64,000 bases of DNA from Liolophura sinensis (Eukaryota; Mollusca; Polyplacophora; Chitonida; Chitonidae): the NCBI RefSeq assembly GCF_032854445.1, contig NC_088305.1:14867717-14931716 (forward strand), written 5' to 3'. The translations under genes and the position numbers were made by a program. The notes under the pieces were generated by a model that was not told the DNA's origin, did no database searches, and was given only the letters and a program-made list of their open reading frames with translations. Shown here one piece after another: positions 10,468-22,434 of the stretch; within the stretch, counting starts at the first letter, position 1; every line of letters begins with the position of its first letter.

Positions 10468-10757
10468 CATGCATTTAGGACAACGTACGTGGGTCATGCG
10501 TTCAGGACAACGTACATGGGTCATGCATTCAGCTTACCGTACATGGGTCATACATTCAGGACAACGCACGTGGGTCACGCATCCAGGACACCGTAAATGG
10601 GCCATGCATTCAGCATACCATAAATAGGCCATGCATTCAGGAGAATGTATATGGGTCATGCATTCAGGACAACGTACATGGGTCCTGCATCCAGGACAAC
10701 GTAAATGGGTCATGCATTCAGGACAACGTACATGGGTCATGCATTCCGGACAACGTA
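10468..10757 (+). repeat. 27-bp minisatellite, about 11 copies
   Basis: The unit is close to AGGACAACGTACATGGGTCA plus TGCATTC, with variants CAGCTTACCGT and CAGCATACCAT. Since 27 is nine codons, both strands stay open. The minus frame reads a nine-residue cysteine repeat (RCPECMTHV) with one C-x-x-C per unit for about 80 residues. There is no start context or flanking exon structure, so coding is not supported. Confidence 0.9.
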
Positions 10758-10759
10758 TC

Positions 10760-11384
10760 CCTGTGATATTAGTTTTATATGACACTAAGTAGGATCTAAA
10801 AGTGAGGTTGCTTTTGTACAGCTTGAACTTTATGTGAAATTCTAGAAATAACTTTTTTATAAAAACGTCATGGATTTTGCTTTACAGTTTTTTTTTATTA
10901 TTCAAATCAATCGATATCCTTCAATAATAGAGAGTGTTTCCGGTAACTACGAAGGAATGTTCTGACATTTATTCAATTATATTTCCGCTTTTATCACCAT
11001 TTTTATTGCTGTTCAAGTGGATATGTAATCAATAAAACTGGAGTTCATGTTATTAAAGAGAATGCCAATATTTTTCTGCTTTGCGCAACTAACGCTGTTT
11101 CATTTAATTCAAACGCTATAAGGTCAACATTGTGAGTTAATGTATGGCTAATATTATATTTTAAGGAGATGTTAAGCTATTAAAAACATTTACACTCCGT
11201 TTGGTATGATTACTGATTTAAGTGCCTTATTTCCGCTCCTGTGAGGCCTGTGAATTTCAAACCCTGAGATTTAGCGAAGAACTATTGAATATGTTATGGT
11301 ATATCCATGAAGACTGTATGCATTGTGTGATCTGTTCAGAAATAACTAAAGAGTACCACATCATTGATCCTCTGAGGGATGGGG
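10760..11384. other. No gene seen
   Basis: AT-rich spacer with poly-T near 10888 and a possible AATAAA at 11031. No exon is supported. Confidence 0.45.
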
Positions 11385-12195
11385 GTCTCTTTGTAATACA
11401 CTGCTCAAAAATAACTACAAGAGCATTAGGTCTTTGGCGGTCTGAGTGACGAAGATCTCTTTGTAATGAACAGTTCAAATATAACTACAAGAGTATCAGA
11501 CCATGGATCGTCTGAGTAACGAAGATCTCTTTGTAATGAACTATTCAGATATAACCACAAGAGCATTAAGCCGTTGATGGTCTCAGTGGAATGAATTGTT
11601 CAAAAGTAACTACAAGAGTACTAGGCCATTGATCGTCTGAGTGACGAAGATCTCTATGTAATGAACTGCTCACAAATATCCACTACAGCATTAGGTTATT
11701 AACCGCCTAAGCGGCGGAGAGCTCTTTGAGATGAACTGTTTAAAAATAACTACAAGAGCATTAAGCTATTGGTCGTTTGAGTGACCAAGATCTCTTTGTA
11801 ATGAACTGTTCAAAAATTACCACTAGAGCCATTGATCGTTTGAGTGACCAAGATCTCTTTGTAATGAACTGTTCAAAAATTACCACTAGAACCATTGATC
11901 GTTTGAGTGACCAAGATCTCTTTGTAATGAACTGTTCAAAAATTACCACTAGAACCATTGATCGTTTGAATAACCAAGATCTCTTTGTAATGAACTGTTC
12001 AAAAATAATCACAAGAGCATTATTCCATTGATCGTCTGAGTAACTAAGAACTCTTTGTAATGAACTGTTCAAAAATAATCACAAGAGCATTATTCCATTG
12101 ATCGTCTGAGTAGCTAAGAACTCTTTGTAATGAACTGTTCAAAAATAACTACAACAGCATTAGGTCATTCCTCGTCGTGGTCACCAAGAACCCTT
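11385..12195 (+). repeat. 63-72-bp tandem repeat, about 12 copies
   Basis: Units contain 'AGATCTCTTTGTAATGAACT', GTTCAAAAATAACTACAAGAG and CATTGATCGTCTGAGTGACC. The core units at 11780-12000 are 63 bp and almost identical. Outer units are 69-72 bp through an extra CATTAGGC-like piece and are more diverged. The 63-bp core is divisible by three and gives 84- and 103-codon ORFs on the two strands. They are repeat products. Confidence 0.9.
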
Positions 12196-12199
12196 TCTA

Positions 12200-12785
12200 C
12201 GAACGTACAAAATACTCCGTCGATTGAAATGCTAGCATTGACAGAAATTCGGAGGTGTCCTAACCGGGTAACCTAGATCCCTGTCTATTATTCACGCCTG
12301 ATATTGCCTTGATCTGGCTTCCTAGACAAATACCTCTGCACGGCAAACGAACATGAAGAAACTGCCATGACAACCCAACGCTAAAAAGGCCCAGTGCCTA
12401 TGATAGACGTGCAGACAGAAGGTCCAGCAGTAGAACGTAAAGAGTCCAATCCCATGGCGGGAATTTCCTAAACAGACTTTTATTCAGCGTTTTCGCTTGT
12501 CGCTCAGCGTTATTGGATCGTCATCAGCACTTTCACACGCTTGCTCCCGCTGACATTTACTGTGCCTAAATAGATAATAGATATAAACAGATGCATCATC
12601 TTGTTTTTGAAATCTTCTGCTTTGATCTGCATACACACATTGCATCCATAAATTCGTTTCGAAATCAAAGTTTATATTAATCCAGCAAGCAGTTCCGGTC
12701 TATTCATAATCCAGGCGCCTCGAAGTCAGGAAAACGGGATCACACCTGAGTCAGGTCATGACTAAAATAATTTGATCCTAAAAAG
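12200..12785. other. No gene seen
   Basis: Mixed-composition spacer. A short piece near 12493 ('TTCGCTTGTCGCTCAGCG') resembles the body of the SINE at 8325, but is too short to call. Confidence 0.45.
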
Positions 12786-12786
12786 A

Positions 12787-12905
12787 TAAGTTATTTGCTC
12801 ATTGGTTCCGGGTACTCGGGTTTCCTCCACGAATGAAAACGAACGCGATTGTAAAGGTCAAATATTCCTGAGTATGGCGATAAACAACATTCAAATAAAC
12901 AAAAA
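12787..12905 (+). mobile_element. Degenerate SINE 3' end
   Basis: 'GGTACTCGGGTTTCCTCC' is followed by 'CAAATATTCCTGAGTATGGC', GATAAACAACATTC and AAATAAAC. This parallels the 3' half of the abundant SINE (GAAATATTCTTGAGTACGGC, GTAAAACACCAATC, AAATAAAT) with many changes. It is an old or related copy. Confidence 0.5.
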
Positions 12906-13319
12906 ACTAATATATATTTATACATCATCCCACGGTGAAGTCGGAACAATACTTAAAAGATTTGTAACAGGAAATGAAAAGAAAATACCAATATAAACTA
13001 ACTGTAACTCCAAACCCTCTAACGTCGTAATGTGTGGCTGGTACAAGTTAAACGACAGGTAATACGGTAGGGGAGCATTTCACAAAGCCCTTCTACCGTT
13101 ATGTGCATGTAACTACCATGGCAACCATGTTTATCGCTGCAAAACACGCTCTGTGAATCCATTGCCAGAACTTGACTTCTTATTTGAACTTGTAATGTCC
13201 ATGCACAGAAATGTTACAAGAAGTCAACCATTACATATAGCCATAATCACTTCTAGCATAATAACATGACACCACATCCTCGCTCTCAACCTGGAGATAA
13301 AAATGTAGGAATGGATGTG
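12906..13319. other. No gene seen; possible MITE-like segment
   Basis: The stretch 13070-13160 ('GCATTTCACAAAGCCCTTCT', then CCATGGCAACCATG) has the look of small non-autonomous DNA elements common in molluscs. I could not find paired terminal repeats, so no element is called. Confidence 0.35.
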
Positions 13320-13634
13320 TCAAAATTGTCGCAGATCTGTCTTTATCGTTTTTCGATCTTTCTCAACACGTTCCCTTATTTCAGTTTTATGGCAGTTTAT
13401 ATCATTTAGATCGGCCCAATGACCCCGTTTCTTATAAAGTGTCATCGGTCGTCGTTTTAGAATTTTGACGAGTGTCGTAAAATGGGCTGTGATTGATCTA
13501 AATCGTCGTGCGGTGTTCCAGAGGTTCGAGATAATTTGCGAACAATTACCACTCAACATGCAGAACGACTGCCCGAAGCCGATGAAGGTAACACCAGAAC
13601 CCTTCACTGAAAATCTATTTTGTGGAGAAGTCAA

Positions 13635-14477
13635 TTCAGGGCTGGATTTGCGATATATATAAAATGAGCTTTATATGGCCTTCTGACTGAATAGTTGATT
13701 GATGGACTGAATGACTGGGTCATTGATTCTTCTTTACAACTTTGTTTTTCTGATCCACCCCACACACACGGTACCTTGCAGCGATTGGATTTCTCTCCAT
13801 CTAACAGTTAAGCTATAGAACGAAGCTATCTTTTGATTTAAAGTTATCTTAAGTCATAATCCCAATCATTAAACTTTCCCAAGTTCCTTTCTTTCATATT
13901 AGCTGAAATTCGTTTTGCAATAACTTATCCAGAATTTACATTGTCAACAATATTTGACCTTGTTACGTAAGATATAACAATTTTAAAGTCATTTGAAATT
14001 TTGACTTGAGTCTAACATTGCATCGTGATGCTTTCTGAATTGTTTCAAGCCAGTCAAAACACTGCCTTAAGGTAAGTTTGTACTCATGACACATGACATA
14101 TACATGTAGTTTGCTTTTTTCCAGATCAGTTTTTCTGGTGGATTCTAACCATTGTCTGCATTATGCTACATTAACCCTTGACTGTTTTGAAGGAGGTGCA
14201 TTTTCATATCTGTTTTATCTGTTTCGAGGCCATCATTATTGGGATTATAAGTTACGAGGTATTTGGCTTGCCCTAACATACATGTAGGATGAGTATTCAA
14301 ATATCAAAGGACAGGGTTTGTAAAATACAACTTTATCGGCAAGAATGTTCTTTTGTTTCAAATATTGTGAAATAATAACTAGCTAAACAGTAACAGTTCT
14401 CATATTTGTTGCAAATTTTATATCCCCAAGCTGCAAGTAAAGTTGTAGGCAAAGCTATAATATAATTAAAGACGTAC
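13635..14477. other. No gene seen
   Basis: Overlapping ORFs of 104 (minus, 13320-13634) and 65 codons (plus) lie just before. None resembles a known family. The rest is AT-rich, without repeats. Confidence 0.45.
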
Positions 14478-14775
14478 AGCACAGAGGGCAAAACCAGAGC
14501 AACGGCGACAGTCTGATACCTGGCAACTGGTCACCAGTAACGGGTGAAACATAACCTCTTGTCAATTTACCTCAGTTAGGGTTTTACCTCAGTTTTATTC
14601 TAACTATTCGTGTAAATACTTAAATAGTAGAAAATTGCTCGACTCCTAGCATCAATGCTTAAACAGAATTAGGTAAAAACAAATAATAATTCAGTGATGT
14701 TAATTGCAATTCCTTAGATGTCACTAACGTAAAATTACACAAAATACTGTGTTGCCATACATTAAAACAATTAAA
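14478..14775 (+). repeat. Unnamed interspersed repeat, copy 2
   Basis: Carries 'CGGCGACAGTCTGATACC', 'GGCAACTGGTCACCAGTAAC', TTTATTCTAACT, TAAATACTTAAATAGTAG, then TTAATTGCAATTCC, TTAGATGTCACT and 'AAAATACTGTGTTGCC'. It aligns in order with copies at 7838, 32640 and 36845. An internal duplication of TTTACCTCAGTT is present near 14568. Confidence 0.7.
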
Positions 14776-14779
14776 AGGG

Positions 14780-15815
14780 ACCAGATCTCGGGGATGCATA
14801 GTCCACTAACAGAAAAGTCCATCATGAATTGTGGATTAGTTGGATAATGGAGCGCTACATGTTGAGAAAATATTGCGTGTATCAAAGATTTGAAAGCTAT
14901 CTCTGACAGACTCAGCGTGATGTCACTGAGATGCAAAACCGGCCCTGTCAACGACGTCCACTATCATTGAAGGTCTTCTTTCTACAGCGCAGTTCCTTGT
15001 ATGGCATCTGTGTTATTATCTAGAAAGCTGTTTTCTGCCCCAAATCGCTTGATCACCTCTTTTGTTCAGAAGCTGTGCACTTTTATCGCTGTTTGAGCCT
15101 GGGTTTCTTTTTTCTGAAAATCTGTAGAAAAAAATCCTGCTTCATCTGGTGGGTCTGTCTTTGTCAGGGCCGTCTACTGTGGAACCCACTGTGAGCTCCA
15201 CCATCAAACATACTTTAATCAGTAATGGCCGACATGTCAAATTGATATTAACGATGTACAATAAATATTTATGCGGACTTCTACCGCCTCAACGTTCTTC
15301 TTTAGATGTAAGGAATAATGATAAAACTCTGCTCTTGTTGAAAACAAGCCACTATGCTTACAACATAGGCGATATTTGAATGTACAAGTAAAATGTACTG
15401 TAATAAAGACAGTATATTTTAGAATAAATGAATGGATCTTTCTAACATCCTAGAACACCTTTATTCTGCTAAAATATATCCAGAATGTGCTAAATTAAAG
15501 CCATACTTTAGAAAATTAACCTATATTGGATTACAAAAGTCCACTGCTTGAAAAACAATCTGTGTATTTCTTTACACTTAAAATAACATTTAGTCCTCAC
15601 ATTAATCTATTAGAACTGAGCAGGACATTGCATGTTATTTTTGCCGACCATATTGACTTGTTTTGGTCATAGTTTCTTCACTGGAAAACACAATAAAACA
15701 AACACAGAAGATAATAACACAGAGACGTAATGTGCATCCGCAAAATTTGAATATATCGTTTCATCGAACAAATGCTAGCTGATAAATAATTCGAAAGAAA
15801 AATTCGCCGCTTGAT
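14780..15815. other. No gene seen
   Basis: AT-rich spacer. No array, mobile element or splice-supported ORF was recognised. Confidence 0.45.
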
Positions 15816-15817
15816 AG

Positions 15818-16062
15818 GAATGGCCTGGGTTCCTCTGTGGCGTCGTGATTAACACAACTGTGGTTGTATGTTTTCCGGTGATTTTCTCCGACACACACCA
15901 CACTTCACCTTATAACGGTATGGTGTCTTGTCATGTTTTCTGTTAAGTGATGTAAGAGCCAAGCGACGAGAATCCCTGTTCAACTATCTGACTTGACCTA
16001 GGATTGAACCCGATCCATAGCCGTCCCAGGTATAAACATTGTGGCCACTACAGGTTGTAGCG
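15818..16062 (-). mobile_element. Possible tRNA-derived SINE, third family
   Basis: On the minus strand, the 16062-15975 end reads a GTGGCCACAATG block (A-box-like) followed by 'GGATCGGGTTCAATCC', a good RNA polymerase III B box, then TAGGTCAAGTC. A related segment on the same strand occurs at 51690-51790. The downstream body (toward 15818) matches nothing else here. The call rests on two weakly similar copies. Confidence 0.4.
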
Positions 16063-16223
16063 TGCAGGTGCGGCCCCTATGATTTTATCCCGTACTCCTT
16101 CTATGTCTATAATGCAAGACCCACTCAGCTGGGTCGCCAACCGCTCACATATATCACCATTACATGGCGGCCGACCAAAACATGTCAATTTGCACGTAAT
16201 GAGATCCGCGCAGTTTTGCCGTG

Positions 16224-16526
16224 TTACGCGATATGCACTTGACGACATCTGGTTAATTCGGAAAAAAAGTGTTCGCCCAGATACTTAACGGGTCGCATAA
16301 TACATATGAAGAGATGTTCATAAAAAACAGACCTTGTGGCCTTGGTGGTTATGAAGGAATTCACGATACGTGCAAGTCGATTTTCCCGGCGCCCGATCGT
16401 CCGCGCGATAGCTGCTTTATTTCTTCTCATAGACAACCGTGTCGAAATATTTGGATATCTTCGCCAACTTTCGTGAAATTGAGAAGGACCTATGGGATTA
16501 AAAGTAGCCATCATGTCTGACAGCAA
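16224..16526 (-). CDS. Possible small ORF of unknown function (100 codons)
   Basis: Starts with two nearby Met codons (MLSDMMATFNPIG). It is arginine-rich in the middle (MRRNKAAIARTIGRRENRL) and ends near 16224. A plus-strand ORF of 83 codons overlaps it (16269-16520), with an AATAAA 35 bp later at about 16556, so the coding strand is uncertain. The region is richer in C and G than its surroundings. No family is recognised. The minus ORF could be an exon, or neither may be real. Confidence 0.2.
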   Translation of the reverse strand: MLSDMMATFNPIGPSQFHESWRRYPNISTRLSMRRNKAAIARTIGRRENRLARIVNSFITTKATRSVFYEHLFICIMRPVKYLGEHFFSELTRCRQVHIA

Positions 16527-16529
16527 ATA

Positions 16530-17600
16530 TCAAAGCTTGTTGAGTATTTGCATTCAAATAAAAATTATTATTATTATTAAAGAAGTTTAAGTCTATGCAC
16601 TGTTGTACCCTTGACCATCAACACTGACAGTTTTTGCACAAGGTTAGTTCCTCGTGTGACTAGATGGTTCAGTTTTGTAAAGGAGATATTTATGAAGCAA
16701 AATTTCAGTGTATTTACAGTATTTGTTAGCTGTAGCTGGATTCATGAATAAACATTTGTGCAATCCTGTTACAAATCGTAACAGAAATATAGTCATCTTC
16801 AATACAGCTAATAAACACTATTTATTTATTTATTTATTTATTTATCCGATTGTTGCTTACATGTAACTTTATACCAGAGCATTTTCAACAAACACGATGG
16901 CGGTCATCTGACATGTCCAGATATGTACACCATACACTGCTGAGAGGTAAGTGGTCTTCAATGGGCAAAAGGCTATGCAAACATTCACTTTAGCGTCCTC
17001 TACCATTACTTGTCAGCAATGTCCCACAAGCAGTGGGGCGGGGGGGGGGGGGGGCAAGGAAAAAAACAAATTCTGTTTCCAAGGCTGGATTTGAACTCAC
17101 ATCTCGTTTGTTCTGGGATATATATTAGAGGAGGACAAAAGATCTGAGAAGAATTTCAAGTAACATCACTTAAGCGACCCTCTTGTAAACCAGAAGCTGA
17201 GAATTGTGGTTCCGAGCGATTAAAAGGCGATCATGGTAACTGTGTAATATGGCCATGTCTAACACACCAACATACAGTATTGCAGATTCGTAGAATGTGG
17301 AATTTCACTGAAGTAAATGACAGACTACACAGACAATATTCAGTTCTGCAGCTGGATCTACATTTTTAGCTATATTAAAGACAGAATGAAAGAATGATTA
17401 TGGCTTATCGTGACGTTGGCAATGTTTCAGTTATCTCGTGGCGTGTACCGCAAAACGACAACAACGGAGACAGCTACACTGATGGAAAACAACACTGAAC
17501 ACTGACTGCAGCTATATCCGCTCAAAGAATCGTGTATGGTTACATCTACATGATCTCAAGCAATCATATTTGCTCTGATTTTATAATGAAACAACCAAGG
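16530..17600. other. No gene; simple repeats only
   Basis: Holds an (ATT)n run at 16566-16580, a (TTTA)n run at 16820-16845 and a G run at 17040-17054. No gene or larger element was recognised. Confidence 0.55.
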
Positions 17601-17606
17601 GCCCAT

Positions 17607-18205
17607 AATGGTTGTACCCACATTTTAAGGCATAGGTTGTAGTCTAGTAGCTACATTGTAGGGACATAATCAGGATTGTAGCTACAATGTAATGAAGCTT
17701 TCATGGTTGCAGCTATATTGCAAACAAACCATCATGGTTGTAGCTATACATAGTAAATAAAACAGTCAGAGTTGTTGCTACATTGAAAGGAAACCATCAG
17801 AGTTGTAGCTACATTGTAAAGAAACAATCAGAGTTGTAGCTACATTATAGAGAAACCATCCGGATTGTAGCTACACTGTAAAGAAGCCTTCATGGTTGCA
17901 GCTACGTTGTAAACAAACTATCGTGGTTGTAACTACATTGTAAAGAAACCATCCGGATTGTAGCTACACTGTAAAGAAGCCTTCGTGGTTGCAGCTACGT
18001 TGTAAACAAACTATCGTGGCTGCAGCTACATTGTAAAGAAAACGTCCACGTTGTAGCTAGATTGTAAAGAAAACATCCGGGTTGTAGCTACATTGTAAAG
18101 GAACCATGCGGGTTGGAGATACACTGTAAGGTAGCCTTCATGGTTGCAGCTACAATGTAAAGATGCCATCTGAGATGTGGCTACATTGTAAGGAAAGCAT
18201 CAGTG
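17607..18205 (+). repeat. 31-bp minisatellite, about 19 copies
   Basis: The unit is approximately TTGTAGCTACATTGTAAAGA followed by AACCATCAGAG. Second-half variants (CATCCGG, CTTCATGG, CTATCGTGG) alternate in runs. The tract 17864-17940 is repeated nearly intact at 17940-18015, a higher-order duplication. There is no open frame across it. Confidence 0.9.
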
Positions 18206-18209
18206 TCGT

Positions 18210-19250
18210 AACTTCATTACGCGATGTGTCCAGTATCAAATTATGATGTAACTGTTTGTAGTTATCACTGAGTAGAACAGAACACAGAATGCACGATGAA
18301 TTGCAGTTGTTGCAGGTTTTTCCTAATAAATATTCTTTCGATAATTCGCAGTAAATTAGCGTAAATTGGAAATTTTAAGAGTTCTTCTCTTTTATCGATG
18401 ACAAATGGGATGAAGGATTTCTTCGAAAGTTTTTCAAAAAAAACCTCTTGTCTGACATACCTTCGCGTTTTGGTTGAGTAATTAATCACGGAGTTAAGAA
18501 TCTGGATAAATGAATGAGTATTACTTTACGCTAAACATGGGATAAAGAAGTGAGCAAAAGTTCCATTCCCCATCTGAATATTTCTTCCTACCTTGCACAT
18601 TGATTTTCTGATAAAGTGAAAAAAGCACTAACTGTTTTTATTGCATGCGTTAAGGCAGCTTGACCTGGAGAACGAGGAACAGAGCATCAGCAGAAAACTC
18701 CCTGTCCTGTAGAGTCGAATCTTGACTTATTTTTATAGAAGAATATTTCTACAGTACAGTGACCAAGTGAATACCTGGCAAATAACAGTATGTAATTTAT
18801 TTAGTTATTCATATTTGATAAAAGGAAGTAGAACTGCATGCATTTTGCTTGAAATTGGGGAGTATAATTTGCTTGGTCCAAATGAATACCCATGGAACTG
18901 AACCAGAGTCGAAAACAGCTTTACGCTGGAAATAAGTTTATTCGCGGGGGGGGGGGGGGCGGAGTTGTAGTACACCAATTAAGCTACCAGACAACGAGCT
19001 TTCCGAGTGAACGTCGTCATCAAGCCTGTGATTGTAAACACTAGCTGTTTTTTTTTTTACTCGAGGTTCTCTTTTTTCGCAACTAAACAAACTTTAATAA
19101 ATACAGATACCAACAGAACGAGGCTTAAAAACCTAGTCAGGCGGATCATGTATCACGTGACTTCGTCAGAGAATTCGTCATGGGTTGCAACAGATTAGAT
19201 TGTCAGACGACATATGTATGATTTTACCGTCTGTTTACCCCCTTCTATTC
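18210..19250. other. No gene seen
   Basis: AT-rich with a G run at 18946-18959 and an A/T-rich minus ORF of 74 codons without family resemblance. Confidence 0.5.
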
Positions 19251-19254
19251 TCCC

Positions 19255-19745
19255 GCGTCCTGCCGTCGACGAATAACAGTATAATAGACATGGCCGGCTA
19301 GATCGGAGCAGACTTGGGACTCATTATACCAGCGATCGTCAACCGATTCATCACTCCAGACAAAGGAGGCGGCAGAGAGAATGAGCTAAGATGGCTAGAG
19401 TAAGGGGTTAAGCCTGACAGAGCCTGTGCCAGCACGATAGTGTCCTACCGCCGCTGTATCACCCCATGTGACTCGTGCTCTGCCTCGTTTCCAGTCTCGG
19501 TCTGTTTACCGCAGTCCACCGTGTGGACCGGAAGTCGATAAAGGGCACAAAGGTCAAGTGGTGAATAATTTCTCGGCGATTACTCTGCCTGTTCTCAATG
19601 GCTTTGTCAGAGTAGCGCATGTTTTCGGGCTTTGGCTCGTCCTCCCCTGCGCCCTGAATCAAGTGCGGCATCGTTCCAAGTCGAACCCTGGAGCCATCAA
19701 TCTCACAACATACCGTTTTGGCAGAATGGCATTTCTAGCATAACA
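19255..19745 (+). other. GC-richer island with an anonymous 91-codon ORF
   Basis: Base composition is visibly less AT-rich, with many CG dinucleotides (CCGTCGACGAATAAC, CCGCCGCTG). The forward ORF at 19468-19743 contains the hydrophobic run VLNGFVRVAHVFGLWLVLPC. The opposite strand is open over 19459-19671. I recognise neither. It could be a CpG-bearing regulatory stretch or a diverged exon. Confidence 0.25.
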
Positions 19746-19749
19746 TCTT

Positions 19750-21738
19750 CCCACCTATCCAGCTGGGTTGGAGATAAATATTTATGCCAAATATAATAGT
19801 TGTGTCTCTGATGTTCACCATATCGACCCGTTGATAATAGATACAATTTACCATAGTAACTATAACAGGTTATAAGTTGTTAGATCAATACATATCGTAG
19901 CTCTTTCGGGCGAAGCAAAGATTAGCCCGAGCAAGGACTACAGGTACTGATCGTTAATTAACTGATTTACCTTCTTTTTACCAAAGACAATTGAAATGTC
20001 GAAAATGTCAATTTTTGGTATTACGCCCACGAGAATGAGGAACATTTCCCCTCCTAAACAACTGAGTTCCAAGTTGTGCAAAAATAATGCTTTCTGTTGT
20101 CACGCTGTTGAGCAGTGACTTAACACAAAAGTGTAGCTGTATACTTCTTGATTTGAATTCTTTTAGCCGGGTTATATTCCCCATTGCGCTGTATACAACC
20201 AGCCTAACGCTGGACGTCAAAATTTTAAATCTGGTGCAAAAACTTACAAGGACCGAAGAAAGATATACTGAACGTATGCAGCTTGTAGCTGAAGGAAAAG
20301 CCTAAATGCCTTGTGCATATAATGAGAGAAAAAGGGGCGAATGAAATATTTTTCAATTGCATGTTTTCGTGTCGTTTGAGAAAGAGTATAGCACCGACGG
20401 GATCTTTAATCAAGATTGTGTCTCGCGAATTGCATGATTGTACCGCGGCCAATCTGGCACAACGTCGATCGGCACAACATTCCCGATTTTAGATTCCCTG
20501 TTATCGATTAGCCACTAATGTTTTTTCCACAAATCTTTTTTTTACTTTTCTTTACGTATTTTAGCAATTAAACAAGTGGTTTGATTGGACGCTAAAGGCT
20601 TCGCATGAATTCCCTGCAGACGGCGGTTTATAAGGCATCTTAATGAAAGTCTTTTCTCGGAGAAATCCTTAGAAGGATTTAGCAAAAAGCGACAATGTCA
20701 GAAGCAAAGCACGTTCATCGGCTATAGTTATTAAAAACATCCTGTCTTTTTTGTGCATCCGCGAGCAAACGTCTTCGTCAAAGATGAGATCGTTTTAATA
20801 CAATATCAAACAGAAACATACTGTGCGGCTGACAGCGAGTCATGTGATATTTACGAGGGTTGCTTATGAAACTGTACACGGATCAGAGGATATCTGTGTA
20901 ACAACCACTTAAAAACGGAGAAATGGATTGTGGAGATTGGACGCAAGTAGTCACTGTGACCTAGTTCAGTGTGACCTACCACTGTTCCTAACTAAGGTGA
21001 CTGACTGATTATTTGATTGACTGGGCTCTAGTTGGTATGATATGGAAACGCTGTGTGGATTATTATACCGATATCCCGCAATATGTTCCAGACAGGTTTG
21101 ATGTATCTCTGACTGACTGGTTTAATTTTTTAATCTTCTGGATTTTTGTTTCGATTGCTCCTTGTCTGATTTGCGTACTTGTTTGATATATGTGGGCAGG
21201 ATATTTGATGACTATCAGTGATACGATGCATTTGCATTTAACACGTGTCATCTTATATAGATTTAGTGAGTGTGTCATCTATCGCTACACATTTCATATC
21301 TAACATCTCCCACATCCTCTATTCTAAGTGGTATTTGCGGAAGATCTCTGTGTGTCTAAGCTAAAATATTAACTTATATGGTGTGTAATTTTTAATTTCT
21401 TCACGTTTTCCTGATCGGTCTATATGATTCGATTTTTTTTTTACTTCATTTAGTCAATCTCCTCTCTAAGCTGGACTAACACTTCTCCGTCTTGCGCGCA
21501 CCTGTTCATTCAGCGATGAGTTATCCCTGCCATGTTGCCAGCACTACACTTCATAGGTGGGACAGGTCTATTAATACCGATATTATCACCCTTAAAGCAG
21601 CCATGTTTGTTTGACAAACGATTGCCTTTTGTCATTCAACAGAATGACAGAATAAACTTGTGCTTGTCAGTTCAAATATAAATTTCCAGTCGTCCAGGCA
21701 CATCACAGTAATGCTGCATTCAAACAGTTAATTTGTTA
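19750..21738. other. No gene seen
   Basis: AT-rich DNA with only small ORFs. A short direct repeat (TGGCACAAC / CGGCACAAC) lies at 20455-20480. Confidence 0.45.
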
Positions 21739-21739
21739 A

Positions 21740-21970
21740 TTTTAACAGAAGGCCTGTTATCTGATTGATTCTAGAATGTATTCTGTTTTTTTCTATACAC
21801 ACATATTCTATTAATACAACATAAAGATTTTTACACAAACACGATATTATGGATATTATGTTGAACACAGTATTATGTTCTAACAACAGGATGCATTCTA
21901 GCATCAATCACACGACAGACTTTCTGTTAAAATTTACAGATCAATTTTTTGAGAGCGGACTGTCGGATTG
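21740..21970 (+). repeat. Unnamed dispersed repeat, copy A
   Basis: Ends with 'GACAGACTTTCTGTTAAAAT', TTACAGATCAATTTTTTGAGAG. The same string with small changes is at 24690-24740, preceded in both copies by AACAGAA-rich sequence and a TTCTA-rich segment (GATGCATTCTAGCA here, ATACATTCTATAGCA there). It has no ORF. Confidence 0.55.
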
Positions 21971-21974
21971 ACTG

Positions 21975-22312
21975 TATTGAAAGTGCCTGACTCTAGATAA
22001 ACTCTTTAGATCAAACTCATGTAAACTTTAAAATGTGCGAAGACTTTACTATAACTGTACGCCATATTTCGGATGAAAATGCTTTCGTAATCGCTGTAAC
22101 GAAGGAAGTTGTATCACGGATAATGCTGTAAGCGAAAGGACAACAAATAATTTAACTAAAAGGATAGCGCAATTTTCTTCTGACATGCTTGGTGACTCAA
22201 CTTTTGATCCCGAATTCTAACGAGGCCATGGGATGCGACATGTTAGAAAACCCTTAAACATGATGTCGCTTCACTCTTACCATACGCACATAAGGCTAAA
22301 TGTAAAATTGGG
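21975..22312. other. No gene seen
   Basis: AT-rich spacer before the short 35-bp array. No signal was recognised. Confidence 0.45.
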
Positions 22313-22314
22313 TT

Positions 22315-22430
22315 CAGGGATGCGTACGAGGATTATCATACTGTATACGCAGGGACATGAACGGGGATTATCATACTGTATAGCCATGGACATGCACAGG
22401 AATTATCATACTGTATAGCCACGGACATGT
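22315..22430 (-). repeat. Short 35-bp array, inverted relative to the one at 23.7 kb
   Basis: Three units containing 'GATTATCATACTGTATA', GCCATGGACATGCACAGG. This is the reverse complement of the units at 23690-23990, where the same site reads 'CATACAGTATGATAATCCCC' and ACATATCCCTGTG. Confidence 0.75.
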
Positions 22431-22434
22431 AGCG

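Noticed and set aside
16164-16200. Another ATGGCGGC start (MAADQNMSICT) with a GTAATG donor-like site
   Set aside because: Very short, with no CCAAT or CRE nearby and an overlapping ORF on the other strand. Kept only as a note.
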